Positions 20,350-28,862 of a stretch of 64,000 bases of DNA are shown piece by piece. Below the pieces are notes generated by a model. That model was not told the DNA's origin. It worked only from the letters and a program-made list of their open reading frames with translations, and did not search any database. Position numbers and translations under genes: made by a program. Within the stretch, counting starts at the first letter, position 1; each line of letters begins with the position of its first letter. Source of the stretch: JBKBKN01 sp046294625 (GTDB lineage Bacteria; Bacteroidota; Bacteroidia; M30B66); contig JBKBKN010000006.1 of the NCBI GenBank assembly GCA_046294625.1, forward strand, positions 62,001-126,000, given 5' to 3'.

Positions 20350-21060
20350 TTGTTAGCTAGGCATCTCTCTCCACACAAAGCACTTTTCATTTCCATAAAA
20401 AATCTGCTTGGCTTTTATCCACGCAACATTAATCTCTATTTATTGGCTTTTCGGCATAAGAGTGTAGCGACTGAGATCAAAGATGGGGTGAAGAACAGCA
20501 ATGAACGATTGGAGTTTCTAGGTGATGCTTTATTGGGAAGCATTGTAGCAGAATATTTATTCTCTAGATTTCCCTACAAAGATGAAGGTTTTCTCACCGA
20601 AATGCGTTCGAAAATTGTAAGTAGAACGTATTTAAACAATCTCGCATTAAAAATGGGGATTGATAAATTAGTTCAGTATAATCAGAATGCCAAAGTCTAT
20701 AAATCCATCTATGGAGATACACTTGAAGCATTGATTGGCGCGATATATCTGGATAAAGGTTTTCATTTTACGCGCAAACTCTTACTTGAGCGCATAATCA
20801 AATTTTATGTAGATGTGGAAGAGCTCGAATTGCAGGAGTTTAACTTTAAGAGTAAATTGATTAACTGGGCGCAGAAACAAAAGAAAAGTATTTTTTTCGA
20901 TGCAAAGGAGCAGGTCGCAGCAGACAAACAGCGTTATTATGAAGTAACTGTTTTGGTTGATGATCAACCCATGGGACAAGCTAAAGGATTATCCAAAAAA
21001 GCTGCAGAGCAAAGTGCCGCAGAATCTGCATGCGCGGCAATTTTTCGTTCTGATGACTAA
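20350..21060 (+). CDS. rnc: Ribonuclease III
   Basis: This is the double-stranded-RNA endonuclease for rRNA and mRNA processing. The catalytic signature NERLEFLGDALLG is at residues 51-63 (E52, E55, D59). The second metal site is D123 and E126 in GDTLEALIGA. A C-terminal dsRNA-binding domain (about 165-232) ends in GLSKKAAEQSAAESA. The 236-residue length is normal. The proposed start is TTG at 20350, 11 bases after fabF; no better in-frame ATG lies before the conserved core. It is the last gene of the acpP operon. Confidence 0.94.
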   Translation: MLARHLSPHKALFISIKNLLGFYPRNINLYLLAFRHKSVATEIKDGVKNSNERLEFLGDALLGSIVAEYLFSRFPYKDEGFLTEMRSKIVSRTYLNNLALKMGIDKLVQYNQNAKVYKSIYGDTLEALIGAIYLDKGFHFTRKLLLERIIKFYVDVEELELQEFNFKSKLINWAQKQKKSIFFDAKEQVAADKQRYYEVTVLVDDQPMGQAKGLSKKAAEQSAAESACAAIFRSDD

Positions 21061-21171
21061 TCTCAACCTTTTGTTATTTAACATGGAGTTAACATTGGCT
21101 TAATATTCACAATTTTTATCGGATATACTTTAGCTTCGCGATATTTACATTATGTGAAAGCCACGAGCATA

Positions 21172-21179
21172 TATTTTTG
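21172..21179 (+). promoter_or_regulatory. -7 element of the lamin-tail/porin operon
   Basis: TATTTTTG is an exact TAnnTTTG. Transcription would begin about 4 bases before the ATG at 21189, favouring that start over the upstream in-frame TTG at 21177. No clear -33 TTG is present. Confidence 0.4.
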
Positions 21180-21188
21180 ATCTTTTCT

Positions 21189-21764
21189 ATGAAAAAAGTA
21201 CTCTTCTCCATTTTTATCCTTGTTTCGTTGTCGTCATGCACCAAAGATCGAATTCTTCCCGACGCTCCAAACAGTCCGGGTGGAAATGATACCAATCAGG
21301 TGACTATTCAGGCTGGTTATTTATTTGTTAATGAATATCTTGCTACCGGTAATGGTTTCTTAAATGAATTTGGCCAGCCAGCCGACTGGATTGAAATTTA
21401 TAATCCGCAAAATTTCCCTGTTACTTTAGAAGCCGGCAAATGGTTTATCACCGATGATGCATCCAACAATCCCGAAAAATATAATTTACCGGTTCGTACG
21501 ATCCCTGCGCGCGGTTTTCTATTGGTTTGGTGCGACAATCAGCATAACAATCCCAATGCGCAGGATGTGCATGCAAGCTTTGCGTTGTCATCGGCTGGGG
21601 AGCATATAGGTATTTTTTATAAACTAAATAATAACAATATTATTCAAATTGATGAACGTCAATATGGGCCACAAATTGCTAATGTGAGTGAAGGACGCTC
21701 ACCTGATGGTGCCACTGTTTGGACTTCTTTTAATAATCCTACCCCCGGAGCAAGTAATCCATGA
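21189..21764 (+). CDS. Lamin-tail-domain lipoprotein
   Basis: The protein is 191 residues from the ATG chosen here. A short hydrophobic leader ends in a lipobox (LVSLSSC), so it is predicted to be lipid-anchored. The rest is one lamin-tail (LTD) beta-sandwich: VNEYLATGNGFLNEFG, ADWIEIYNP, ITDDASNNPEKY, IPARGFLLVWCDNQ and a PTPGASNP end. LTDs are found in secreted bacterial nucleases, phosphatases and uncharacterised surface proteins, where they are thought to mediate binding. The same domain, nearly motif for motif, occurs in the T9SS protein two genes downstream. It overlaps the next gene by 4 bases (ATGA). No catalytic domain is present. Confidence 0.85.
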   Translation: MKKVLFSIFILVSLSSCTKDRILPDAPNSPGGNDTNQVTIQAGYLFVNEYLATGNGFLNEFGQPADWIEIYNPQNFPVTLEAGKWFITDDASNNPEKYNLPVRTIPARGFLLVWCDNQHNNPNAQDVHASFALSSAGEHIGIFYKLNNNNIIQIDERQYGPQIANVSEGRSPDGATVWTSFNNPTPGASNP

Positions 21765-22486
21765 ATACAAAATTATTGATTTATGTGGCCGCAATCATTA
21801 TTGTAGCTTCAGCTAATGCGCAAGAAAAAGTAAAACTTAAGCCGGTTGAAAAAATGGTGGTTCATGTCAAAGAGCCATCTGATATTTGCCTTTCGCCGGA
21901 TCAGAAACATTTTTTTATTGTAAGCGACGATGGTATGCTGGTGAAAACCAATTTGGATTTTCGTCCGGTGCAAACGGCCGCAAAGGAGCTTTATGATCCA
22001 GAAGCGGTGTATGCTGATGATAAATTTGTATATGTAGTTGAAGAAAGAACCAGAAATTTGCTGCTGTTTGATATTCATACTTTGGATGTTGCTCGAATAA
22101 TCACCTATCCATACAATGGTGGAAGAAACAAAGGCTATGAAGCATTTACTTTTAATGCAGCTAAGGATAAATTTATCATGTTGACGGAAAAAGAACCAAT
22201 TTGGATTTTTGAGTTAGACAAGCAACTACACTTAGAAAACCAACTGGAATTCAAGTACAAAGGTGACATTTCTGCTGCTGCTTTTCATCAAAATAAATTG
22301 TGGCTTTTAAGCGATGAGAACATGGAAATTCTTCAGCTTAATCCGCACACTTACCAAATAGAAAAAATTTACAGTATCCCGGTTATCAACCCGGAAGGCT
22401 TAACATTTATGCCTGATGGCCGATTGGTAGTGGTTTCTGATGATATGCAAAAGGCCTATTTTTTTAACCTAAGCCCAAGTTTTTAA
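21761..22486 (+). CDS. SdiA-regulated/YjiK-like secreted beta-propeller
   Basis: The 241 residues begin with a signal peptide (MNTKLLIYVAAIIIVASANA). The body matches the pattern I know for the SdiA-regulated (YjiK) family: EPSDICLSPDQKHFFIVSDDG near the start, DPEAVYADDKFVYVVEERT in the middle and NPEGLTFMPDGRLVVVSDD at the end. These are the blades of a small propeller with an esterase-like appearance, but no enzymatic role is established for the family. It overlaps the lipoprotein start-to-stop and lies 6 bases before the porin, so it works in the same envelope operon. A link to phosphate or phytate use is possible only by context. Confidence 0.7.
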   Translation: MNTKLLIYVAAIIIVASANAQEKVKLKPVEKMVVHVKEPSDICLSPDQKHFFIVSDDGMLVKTNLDFRPVQTAAKELYDPEAVYADDKFVYVVEERTRNLLLFDIHTLDVARIITYPYNGGRNKGYEAFTFNAAKDKFIMLTEKEPIWIFELDKQLHLENQLEFKYKGDISAAAFHQNKLWLLSDENMEILQLNPHTYQIEKIYSIPVINPEGLTFMPDGRLVVVSDDMQKAYFFNLSPSF

Positions 22487-22492
22487 TTACCC

Positions 22493-23668
22493 ATGAAGAA
22501 TATTTACTCTTTACTTAGCCTTTGTTTATTGTGTTATTTAGGAACTCAAGCTGGATTGAATGCACAAATATCGATTTCAAATGGCGTTCATTCGCTTGAA
22601 ATTAGCGGGGCTATTTCCACTTATTACAATCATCGTGTATTAAAAGAAGGCGAGTTGAATAAACGTAAAGATCGATTTCGTTTGCGCGATGCTCAGCTTC
22701 AGATAGAAGGTCGTGTGAGAAATCATATTGAATATGAATTTCAAATTGACTTTGCCGATTTGGCATTAGGTGGCTTAGACCCTGAAAACCCGGGTATAAT
22801 GGATGGCTACATTATATACAAAGGAATAAAAGCATTTGATATTCGTGCGGGCTATGGAAAAGTACCTTATTCGCGCACTTCTTTAGTTCCTTTTATCTAT
22901 TCTCCATATTGGCAAAGAGCTGAAATGCTGCGTGGGGAGATATTTTCTAGACGAGATGTTGGATTGTCACTGGAGAAAACTTTTTTCCGTCAGCTTATCA
23001 ATGTGATGGCCGGAGTGTATACCGGACTTGGTGAAGTTACGCTTAGAGGCGATAATGACCCTAGCGGACAACCTGAATATATTGGAAGGGTGGAATTTGC
23101 TTACCCATCTCGTTTTCGTTACCGAGATATTGATACCCGCGTATCTCCCATCCCTATGTTTGTAATAGGAGCCAATGGTAGATATGCCAATAAGCGTCTT
23201 CCTACGGGAACATTCTTTCCTCAAGGCTCCGGTGCAGAGTACGGGATCAAAGTAATTGATGGTGAGCGACTCGTGTATGGGATGGACATGGCATTTCAGT
23301 GGAAAGGTTTCTCAACGCAATTTGAAATTCATCAAATGCGTGCTACACCACAAAATCCCAATAGTGCTTTATTGCAGGGAATACCCTTTGATCGCACGCA
23401 GGGTTATTTCCTTATGGGAGGTTATCTTGCACAAATGAATTATTTTTCCAAACCTTTGCGTAGTATTTTCTCTATCCGATTTGAAGAAATGGATCTCAAC
23501 GATCTTGTGCCCGGCAATAACCAGCGCTTGTCGGCAGCTTTCGCTTACCAAATAGAAGGCTTTCGGTCTATGATCAAAGCACAATACTTCAATATTTTAA
23601 GAGAAGAATCAATTGACCCCTTACGCTGGACAGAACAGTTCAGGATAGGGTGGCAATGCCAATTTTAA
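22493..23668 (+). CDS. Porin O/P-like outer-membrane channel
   Basis: The 391-residue protein has a signal peptide (ending GLNAQ) and then alternating amphipathic strands of a beta-barrel. Recognisable Porin O/P features are RFRLRDAQLQIEGRV, YEFQIDFADLALGG, IRAGYGKVPYSRTSL and RAEMLRGEIFSRRDVGLSLE. The last residue is phenylalanine (WQCQF), as expected for barrels inserted by BamA. The family includes phosphate- and polyphosphate-selective porins; the substrate here is unknown. It is flanked by secreted proteins in one operon, suggesting that solute captured or released at the surface is taken up through this channel (inference). Confidence 0.85.
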   Translation: MKNIYSLLSLCLLCYLGTQAGLNAQISISNGVHSLEISGAISTYYNHRVLKEGELNKRKDRFRLRDAQLQIEGRVRNHIEYEFQIDFADLALGGLDPENPGIMDGYIIYKGIKAFDIRAGYGKVPYSRTSLVPFIYSPYWQRAEMLRGEIFSRRDVGLSLEKTFFRQLINVMAGVYTGLGEVTLRGDNDPSGQPEYIGRVEFAYPSRFRYRDIDTRVSPIPMFVIGANGRYANKRLPTGTFFPQGSGAEYGIKVIDGERLVYGMDMAFQWKGFSTQFEIHQMRATPQNPNSALLQGIPFDRTQGYFLMGGYLAQMNYFSKPLRSIFSIRFEEMDLNDLVPGNNQRLSAAFAYQIEGFRSMIKAQYFNILREESIDPLRWTEQFRIGWQCQF

Positions 23669-23693
23669 TTTTTTAATTCATAACCATTTAATC

Positions 23694-25481
23694 ATGAAAA
23701 ACAAATTACTTATCGCTTTCACCTTGTTGCTCTCTCTGACAGGAATGACACAAACTCCAGGCCCGGGTAGCTTGGCATTTATCGGTTTTCAAAACAATGC
23801 CCCTGATGGATTTGCGGTTGTTTTATTGCAGAATTTTCCGGGAAATCAGGTAATTTATTTCACAGATAATGGGTGGAGCGGTACGGCACTATTTAGCAAT
23901 GAACAAACCATTGAGTGGACTATACCTGCTCAGGGACTTCCAGCAGGCACTACAGTGCAGTTTAGAGATGACCAGAATGGTGGTACAATTGTAACCCCAC
24001 AAACGTCCGGAACAGTTTCAGGGGTATTAAACAATTTATCTGCTGCCGGCGAACAAATTCTGGCTTATACCGGCTCACCTTCTAACCCTTCATTTATTGC
24101 CGCAATTAGCTCAAGTAATTGGATTGATGTGTGCAATTCAGTAGGGGAGGGTAATACCAACACGACCTGCTTACCAGCCCCCCTGATTCAAGGAGTAAAT
24201 GCTTTTGAGTTTACCGGTTTATCAACACCTATTACCAATGGTTTTTTCAACCTGTCAAATTTCAGCGGCTCAGCTGCAGACCTTCTGGCATTGATTATGA
24301 ATGTGAACAATTGGACATTGAATAATAACACTTCCGTATCTGGTTTTCAAAATTGGCCTGCATGGAACTTTGTGTTTGGGGCAGGAGGAAGTTCTATTGT
24401 TCAGTTCGCCAGCACTTCGCAAACTGTTTTAGCTAATTCGACTCCAATCAATGTGGGTGTGAATATACTTCCGGCATCAACTGTCAATGGTCAGATTTCA
24501 TTGGCTTACACGCTAAGTCAGGGATTGTCAAACACAGATTTCAGCATCAACCAAACTGTAGCAGGAAATACATTTAATTTAGACGTTACCACCGGAACTG
24601 ATGAACTAGGATTTCAGATAACTTTAGATGAAGACTTGGCTGATAATTTAAGTGAACCGCAAACGATTACCTTCTCTATTACGAGTACATCCAATGCAAA
24701 TGCTTTGCAAATTGGCGCTGTAAATACATTTATTTTAACCATCAATCCAGCTCCTAGTGTTGAAACTCCAGTGCTGTTTATCAATGAATTTATGGCGCAG
24801 AATACTCTAACCATTGCTGATGAGAATGGCGAATTTGACGATTGGATAGAGATCTATAATCCAAGCAATTTTGAAGTTGATTTGGCAGGCATGTATATAA
24901 CTGACAACTTCGCCATGCCGATGAAGTATCAGTTCCCATTTGGCAGCGATTTAACCAAAATTCCGGCTAATGGATTCCGCTTGGTTTGGGCAGATAATCA
25001 AGATGCGCAAGGTCCAATGCATACAAATTTTGGCTTGTCTGTGAATGGCGAGGTGGTTGGTTTATATGCGAATGACGGAGTCACTGTAATTGACTCCATC
25101 AGCTTTGGACCGCAGCAAACCGATATTAGCTTTGGTCGTCAGCAGGATGGTGCAATGCCTTGGGTATTTTTCACTCAGCCCACTCCGGGTGCGAGCAATA
25201 GTCCATCATCGATTAATAATCTTCTTTCAGAAAACATTAACCTTTTCCCTAATCCTGCTTCGAGCCAGGTATTTCTGTTCAATAAATCTGAGCAAATCAA
25301 TCAGGCGCGCATCATTATTTCAGATGTCCAGGGAAGACAGCACGTAAGCCTAAGTCAAATAACGATTTATCCCTTCAGTGGAATAGCGCTTCCGGTCAAT
25401 GAACTTTCATCCGGTGTTTATTTTGTTACGATTCAAAATGAAAATATTTTCAGCACGCATCGTTTGGTGATTCAGAAATAA
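23694..25481 (+). CDS. T9SS type A secreted protein with lamin-tail domain
   Basis: The protein has 595 residues. It starts with a signal peptide and an N-terminal beta domain (GSLAFIGFQNNAPDGFAVVLL, QVIYFTDNGWSG, IPAGT-like). A Calx-beta-like segment (about 235-350) follows. A lamin-tail domain comes next (FINEFMAQNTLTIADENGEF, WIEIYNPSNFEVDL, GFRLVWADNQD, PTPGASNSP). It ends in a type IX sorting domain (LFPNPASSQVFLF ... GRQ ... LSSGVYFVTIQNE ... HRLVIQK). It should therefore be exported through T9SS and anchored to or released from the surface. It shares its lamin-tail module with the lipoprotein at the head of the operon. A terminator follows 24 bases after the stop. Confidence 0.88.
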   Translation: MKNKLLIAFTLLLSLTGMTQTPGPGSLAFIGFQNNAPDGFAVVLLQNFPGNQVIYFTDNGWSGTALFSNEQTIEWTIPAQGLPAGTTVQFRDDQNGGTIVTPQTSGTVSGVLNNLSAAGEQILAYTGSPSNPSFIAAISSSNWIDVCNSVGEGNTNTTCLPAPLIQGVNAFEFTGLSTPITNGFFNLSNFSGSAADLLALIMNVNNWTLNNNTSVSGFQNWPAWNFVFGAGGSSIVQFASTSQTVLANSTPINVGVNILPASTVNGQISLAYTLSQGLSNTDFSINQTVAGNTFNLDVTTGTDELGFQITLDEDLADNLSEPQTITFSITSTSNANALQIGAVNTFILTINPAPSVETPVLFINEFMAQNTLTIADENGEFDDWIEIYNPSNFEVDLAGMYITDNFAMPMKYQFPFGSDLTKIPANGFRLVWADNQDAQGPMHTNFGLSVNGEVVGLYANDGVTVIDSISFGPQQTDISFGRQQDGAMPWVFFTQPTPGASNSPSSINNLLSENINLFPNPASSQVFLFNKSEQINQARIIISDVQGRQHVSLSQITIYPFSGIALPVNELSSGVYFVTIQNENIFSTHRLVIQK

Positions 25482-25505
25482 GCTGACAAAAATTCAAGCA
25501 TTGAT

Positions 25506-25540
25506 AAAAAGCTGCAGATCATACCTGCGGCTTTTTGTTT
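25506..25540 (+). terminator. Terminator of the lamin-tail/porin operon
   Basis: AAAAAGCTGCAG pairs with CTGCGGCTTTTT (25525-25536; one U-G pair) around a 7-base loop, followed by TGTTTTTT. This is a 12-bp stem with a U-tract, 24 bases after the T9SS gene. Confidence 0.85.
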
Positions 25541-25574
25541 TTTAAAAATGCATGTAGAGTCTTATTTTGCCATC

Positions 25575-25630
25575 AACAAAAAATACTCTTGCGGGCATCC
25601 AATTATATTGGCAGAGAGAGGGATTAACCC
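25575..25630 (-). repeat. Displaced partial copy of tRNA-Ser 3' end and flank
   Basis: This segment repeats 25732-25791 at an offset of 157 bases. A 25-base core is identical (25588-25612 versus 25745-25769), followed by a slightly altered tRNA 3' end including the T-arm bases and CCA. The copied terminator stem is broken (TACTC in place of TGCCC). No acceptor 5' half or anticodon arm accompanies it, so it is not a functional tRNA. Confidence 0.7.
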
Positions 25631-25734
25631 ACTTGATCCCTTGGATGGGGGGCTTCATTTCAATTTGATAAACTTCGTTTTTTATTTTTTATTTCCTTGT
25701 GTTCGCCCAAGCAAGCCTGGCTCCTGTCGGAAAC

Positions 25735-25755
25735 AAAAAATGCCCTTGCGGGCAT
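25735..25755 (-). terminator. Terminator of tRNA-Ser
   Basis: On the minus strand ATGCCC-GCAA-GGGCAT forms a perfect 6-bp stem with a stable GNRA-type loop, followed by TTTTTTG. It begins 11 bases after the encoded CCA. A second small palindrome, CCAAT-TAT-ATTGG, lies between the two. Confidence 0.8.
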
Positions 25756-25765
25756 CCAATTATAT

Positions 25766-25853
<88 letters not shown>

Positions 25854-25955
25854 GGCGGCAAAAGTACAAATACTCGCTTTATCTCCGTAAAAAAATGTAA
25901 ATATCTCGTGAAAATTATTTTCTATGCTGAATATCAAGCGATTAAAATGCTTGAT

Positions 25956-25963
25956 TAACTTTG
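25956..25963 (+). promoter_or_regulatory. -7 element of the DUF2279 gene
   Basis: TAACTTTG is an exact TAnnTTTG ending 8 bases before the ATG, so the transcript would be leaderless or nearly so. No TTG with suitable spacing is seen. Confidence 0.4.
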
Positions 25964-25970
25964 TGGCTGC

Positions 25971-26894
25971 ATGGTCAGGTTGATACTTTTTTCTTTTTTA
26001 CTCACTTTTTTTAGTCGGATATCTCCTTTGACCGCGCAGACCATTCGAAATGAAGGACAGGATACCTTGAACAACCCTTCAAAACTGCTTATCCCAGCAT
26101 TGGCTTTGGCCTACACCGCCGGTATGTATGGCTTGTATCATGCCTGGTATAAGGACTATGATACCGGTAGTTTTCGCCTTTTTAATGATAATGCCGAGTG
26201 GCTTCAAATGGATAAGTTGGGGCACTTGACTACTTCGTGGTATTTGGGACTCGTTGGATACGAAGCCTTTAAGCTTGCAAACCACCCAGAAAAACGAGCT
26301 ATCTGGTTAGGCGGTAGCATGGGAAGTATCTTTCTCACCGGCGTAGAAATATTTGATGGATTCTCGGAAGGATGGGGATTTTCCATAGGAGACGCCTTTG
26401 CTAACTTCTCAGGAAGTGCATTATTTATCTCGCAGCAATTGATCTGGAAATCTCAGCGGATCTCATTAAAATATTCTTATGCTCATTCTCCTTATGCACA
26501 AGTTAGACCTGAACTATTGGGCAGTGGTATGCTCTCTCGTGCTTTGAAAGATTACAATGGGCAACGTTACTGGCTATCGGTTAATCCTGCTTCGTTTTTT
26601 TCGAACGATGTTTGGATTCCATCATTTCTAAATATTGCTGTAGGGCATGGAGCAAGCGGCATGCTTGGTGGGCATGACAATATTTGGTTTATCAATGGCC
26701 AGCTATTTGATTATAGTCAAATTACTCGATACAGGCAATGGTATCTGTCGTTTGATATAGATCTCACCAAGCTCAAAACACAAAACAAGTGGATGCGGAT
26801 GCTTTTAAGCAGCTTTGGATTTATAAAATTTCCCGCCCCAGCAATCCAATATGATCGAATGACAGGATTTCGATTCCGGCCTTTGATGTTTTAA
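25971..26894 (+). CDS. DUF2279 (YfiM-like) envelope protein
   Basis: The 307-residue protein has a signal peptide ending SPLTAQ. The diagnostic block LYHAWYKDYDTGSFRLFND, WLQMDKLGHLTTSWY, followed by GVEIFDGFSEGWGFSIGDAFAN, is what I recognise as DUF2279, a family of unknown function usually called a predicted periplasmic lipoprotein. Several short hydrophobic segments (residues 38-56, 107-122, 140-156) suggest membrane association. Its stop codon shares TTAA with the convergent pyk stop. Function unknown. Confidence 0.75.
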   Translation: MVRLILFSFLLTFFSRISPLTAQTIRNEGQDTLNNPSKLLIPALALAYTAGMYGLYHAWYKDYDTGSFRLFNDNAEWLQMDKLGHLTTSWYLGLVGYEAFKLANHPEKRAIWLGGSMGSIFLTGVEIFDGFSEGWGFSIGDAFANFSGSALFISQQLIWKSQRISLKYSYAHSPYAQVRPELLGSGMLSRALKDYNGQRYWLSVNPASFFSNDVWIPSFLNIAVGHGASGMLGGHDNIWFINGQLFDYSQITRYRQWYLSFDIDLTKLKTQNKWMRMLLSSFGFIKFPAPAIQYDRMTGFRFRPLMF

Positions 26895-28321
26895 TATACA
26901 AAGCTCAGTTTAAGCATATTGGATTTTCCAAACTCATGCATCGGAATGCTTGCCATATTGATCACCAAATCATCTTCTTTCACATAACCTTTTTCTTTCA
27001 GGATATTTTGTAAATCATTGATAGTATCGTCGGTGCTTACCATTTTGTTGTAATGTAAGCCTTTCACACCCCATACTAAGCTTAATGTATTCAGAATAGA
27101 TCTGTTGCTGGTGAAGATGAAGATACCACAATTAGGTCGGTAGCTTGATAATTTAAAGGCTGAATAGCCCGAATGAGTCATAGCGATGATAGCGGCTACA
27201 TTGGTATGCTCGGCTATTTTCACCGCATTGAAACAGATTAGATCTGTAATCATGCGCGTTTTGGTGGAAATAGGCTTATGGTCTTTATGGTAAATGCCTT
27301 CGAAAGATTCTACTTGCGAAATGATTTTTTGCACAGCCTGAATTACGCGAACCGGAAATTTCCCAACCGACGTTTCTCCACTTAACATAACTGCATCTGC
27401 GCCATCCATTACGGAGTTAGCCACATCATTCACTTCGGCCCGGGTAGGGTTGAAATTGGTAATCATACTTTCCATCATCTGTGTTGCAATAATGATGGGA
27501 ATCGAGGCTTCGAGACACTTCTTAACAAGCATTTTCTGAGTAAGCGGAACTTTTTCCATTGGAATTTCCACACCCAAATCTCCACGAGCCACCATTAATG
27601 CATCAGTGTTGGCGATAATTTCGTCTATTTCGTCAATGGCTTCCGGTTTTTCGATTTTGGCCACTACTTTGGCGCTTTTTCCTTTGTCGGCAATGATTTT
27701 TTTCAACTCCAGAATGTCTGAAGCTTTTCTAACAAATGAAAGTCCAATCCATTCTATATCGTTTTCAAGCGCAAAATCAAGGTCTTGCAGGTCTTTTTCG
27801 GTAAGACAGGGGAGAGAAACTTTGGTATTGGGCAAATTCACCCCTTTTTTTGACGACAAAGTGCCACCATGAGAAATCAAAGCTACCACTTCATCTTCTC
27901 GATTAGTCGATTCTACTGTGAGCAGAATTTTTCCGTCGTCTATTAATATCGTTTCGCCAGCCTGCACATCTTTAGGAAATTGAGGATAGGTGATATAGAC
28001 TTTCTCCTTTGTACCAATGCATTTTTTGGTAGTGATTTTGATTTTCTCTCCGGTTTTTAAATCCACTCCATTGTTTTCCACTTCGCCAATACGCAATTTG
28101 GGTCCCTGAAGGTCTGCCAAAATCGCGGTGTAATAGTCGTTTTCGTGGTTAATTTCTCTGATGTAGTTGATTATTCGTCCATGGTCTTCATAAGCGCCAT
28201 GAGAGAAATTGACACGGCAAACATCTACACCGGCTTCGATCAAATCTTTTAACACTTCCTTGCTTGATGTTGCTGGACCTAAGGTTGCAACAACTTTGGT
28301 TTTACTTTGAACTTTTGGCAT
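26891..28321 (-). CDS. pyk: Pyruvate kinase
   Basis: Pyruvate kinase converts phosphoenolpyruvate and ADP to pyruvate and ATP, the last step of glycolysis. The 476 residues include the N-terminal KTKVVATLGPATSS, the substrate-site RVNFSHGAYEDH, the family signature VVAKIEKPEAIDEIDEI and MVARGDLGVEIP, and the C-terminal allosteric domain. It starts 2 bases after the IPExxxVDY gene stop, so the two form an operon. The stop overlaps the DUF2279 stop by 4 bases on the other strand, without a terminator. Confidence 0.97.
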   Translation of the reverse strand: MPKVQSKTKVVATLGPATSSKEVLKDLIEAGVDVCRVNFSHGAYEDHGRIINYIREINHENDYYTAILADLQGPKLRIGEVENNGVDLKTGEKIKITTKKCIGTKEKVYITYPQFPKDVQAGETILIDDGKILLTVESTNREDEVVALISHGGTLSSKKGVNLPNTKVSLPCLTEKDLQDLDFALENDIEWIGLSFVRKASDILELKKIIADKGKSAKVVAKIEKPEAIDEIDEIIANTDALMVARGDLGVEIPMEKVPLTQKMLVKKCLEASIPIIIATQMMESMITNFNPTRAEVNDVANSVMDGADAVMLSGETSVGKFPVRVIQAVQKIISQVESFEGIYHKDHKPISTKTRMITDLICFNAVKIAEHTNVAAIIAMTHSGYSAFKLSSYRPNCGIFIFTSNRSILNTLSLVWGVKGLHYNKMVSTDDTINDLQNILKEKGYVKEDDLVINMASIPMHEFGKSNMLKLSFVY

Positions 28322-28323
28322 AC

Positions 28324-28773
28324 TTATAAAAACAGATTTTCTTTTGATTTTAAATGGTCAACATTCATTTCTGCGCTGAAAATCACAGAATTGATATTTC
28401 GTAGTTTTTTGGCAATCTCTTTTCCATCGATAAAATCGATTTCTCCGCTGATTCGCAGGAAGTAATCATATTTTCCTGCATCATAAAGCAGCAATCCTGC
28501 CGGATGATAATTGGCAATGAGCATAAATTCAAGCATCTCATCTTCATCTTCGTAGAAAAAGGTAGAATAACTTCCCATGACATTTAGCTTTTGATTAAAT
28601 ACTTCAATATCATCTGTTCGCTCTAAGTCGATGTTGAGTTCTTGATTGATTTTAAAGCAAATCTTATAGTCAATCTCCTGAGAGTTGATTCCTATCAGCT
28701 TGATTTTTAACTTCATGTCGCCGCCGAGACTTTGCTTCTTCGATTTCATGCTTTTTATGCGAGCAAGATACAA
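28324..28773 (-). CDS. IPExxxVDY-type small protein upstream of pyk
   Basis: A 149-residue protein of the kind that regularly precedes pyk in Bacteroidota. The core LIGINSQEIDYKICFKINQE resembles the family pattern in which a DYK(L/I) motif is followed by a WxxN-like helix, then a single alpha/beta fold with acidic ends. No catalytic residues can be named and its function is unknown. The start is uncertain: ATGs occur at 28773, 28749 and 28716. The -7 element at 28793-28800 fits the first. Tight coupling to pyk (2-base gap) hints at a glycolysis-linked role, an inference from context only. Confidence 0.65.
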   Translation of the reverse strand: MYLARIKSMKSKKQSLGGDMKLKIKLIGINSQEIDYKICFKINQELNIDLERTDDIEVFNQKLNVMGSYSTFFYEDEDEMLEFMLIANYHPAGLLLYDAGKYDYFLRISGEIDFIDGKEIAKKLRNINSVIFSAEMNVDHLKSKENLFL

Positions 28774-28792
28774 ATTATGTCTAAGCGCATGG

Positions 28793-28800
28793 CAAAATTA
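28793..28800 (-). promoter_or_regulatory. -7 element of the IPExxxVDY-pyk operon
   Basis: Minus-strand TAATTTTG matches TAnnTTTG exactly, 20 bases above the first ATG. No well-spaced -33 TTG is present. Confidence 0.35.
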
Positions 28801-28862
28801 ATCCAAAATGTCATTTATACACTAAGATGTTTCTTTTCCTGTGAATCAATTTTTTAGAGCAA

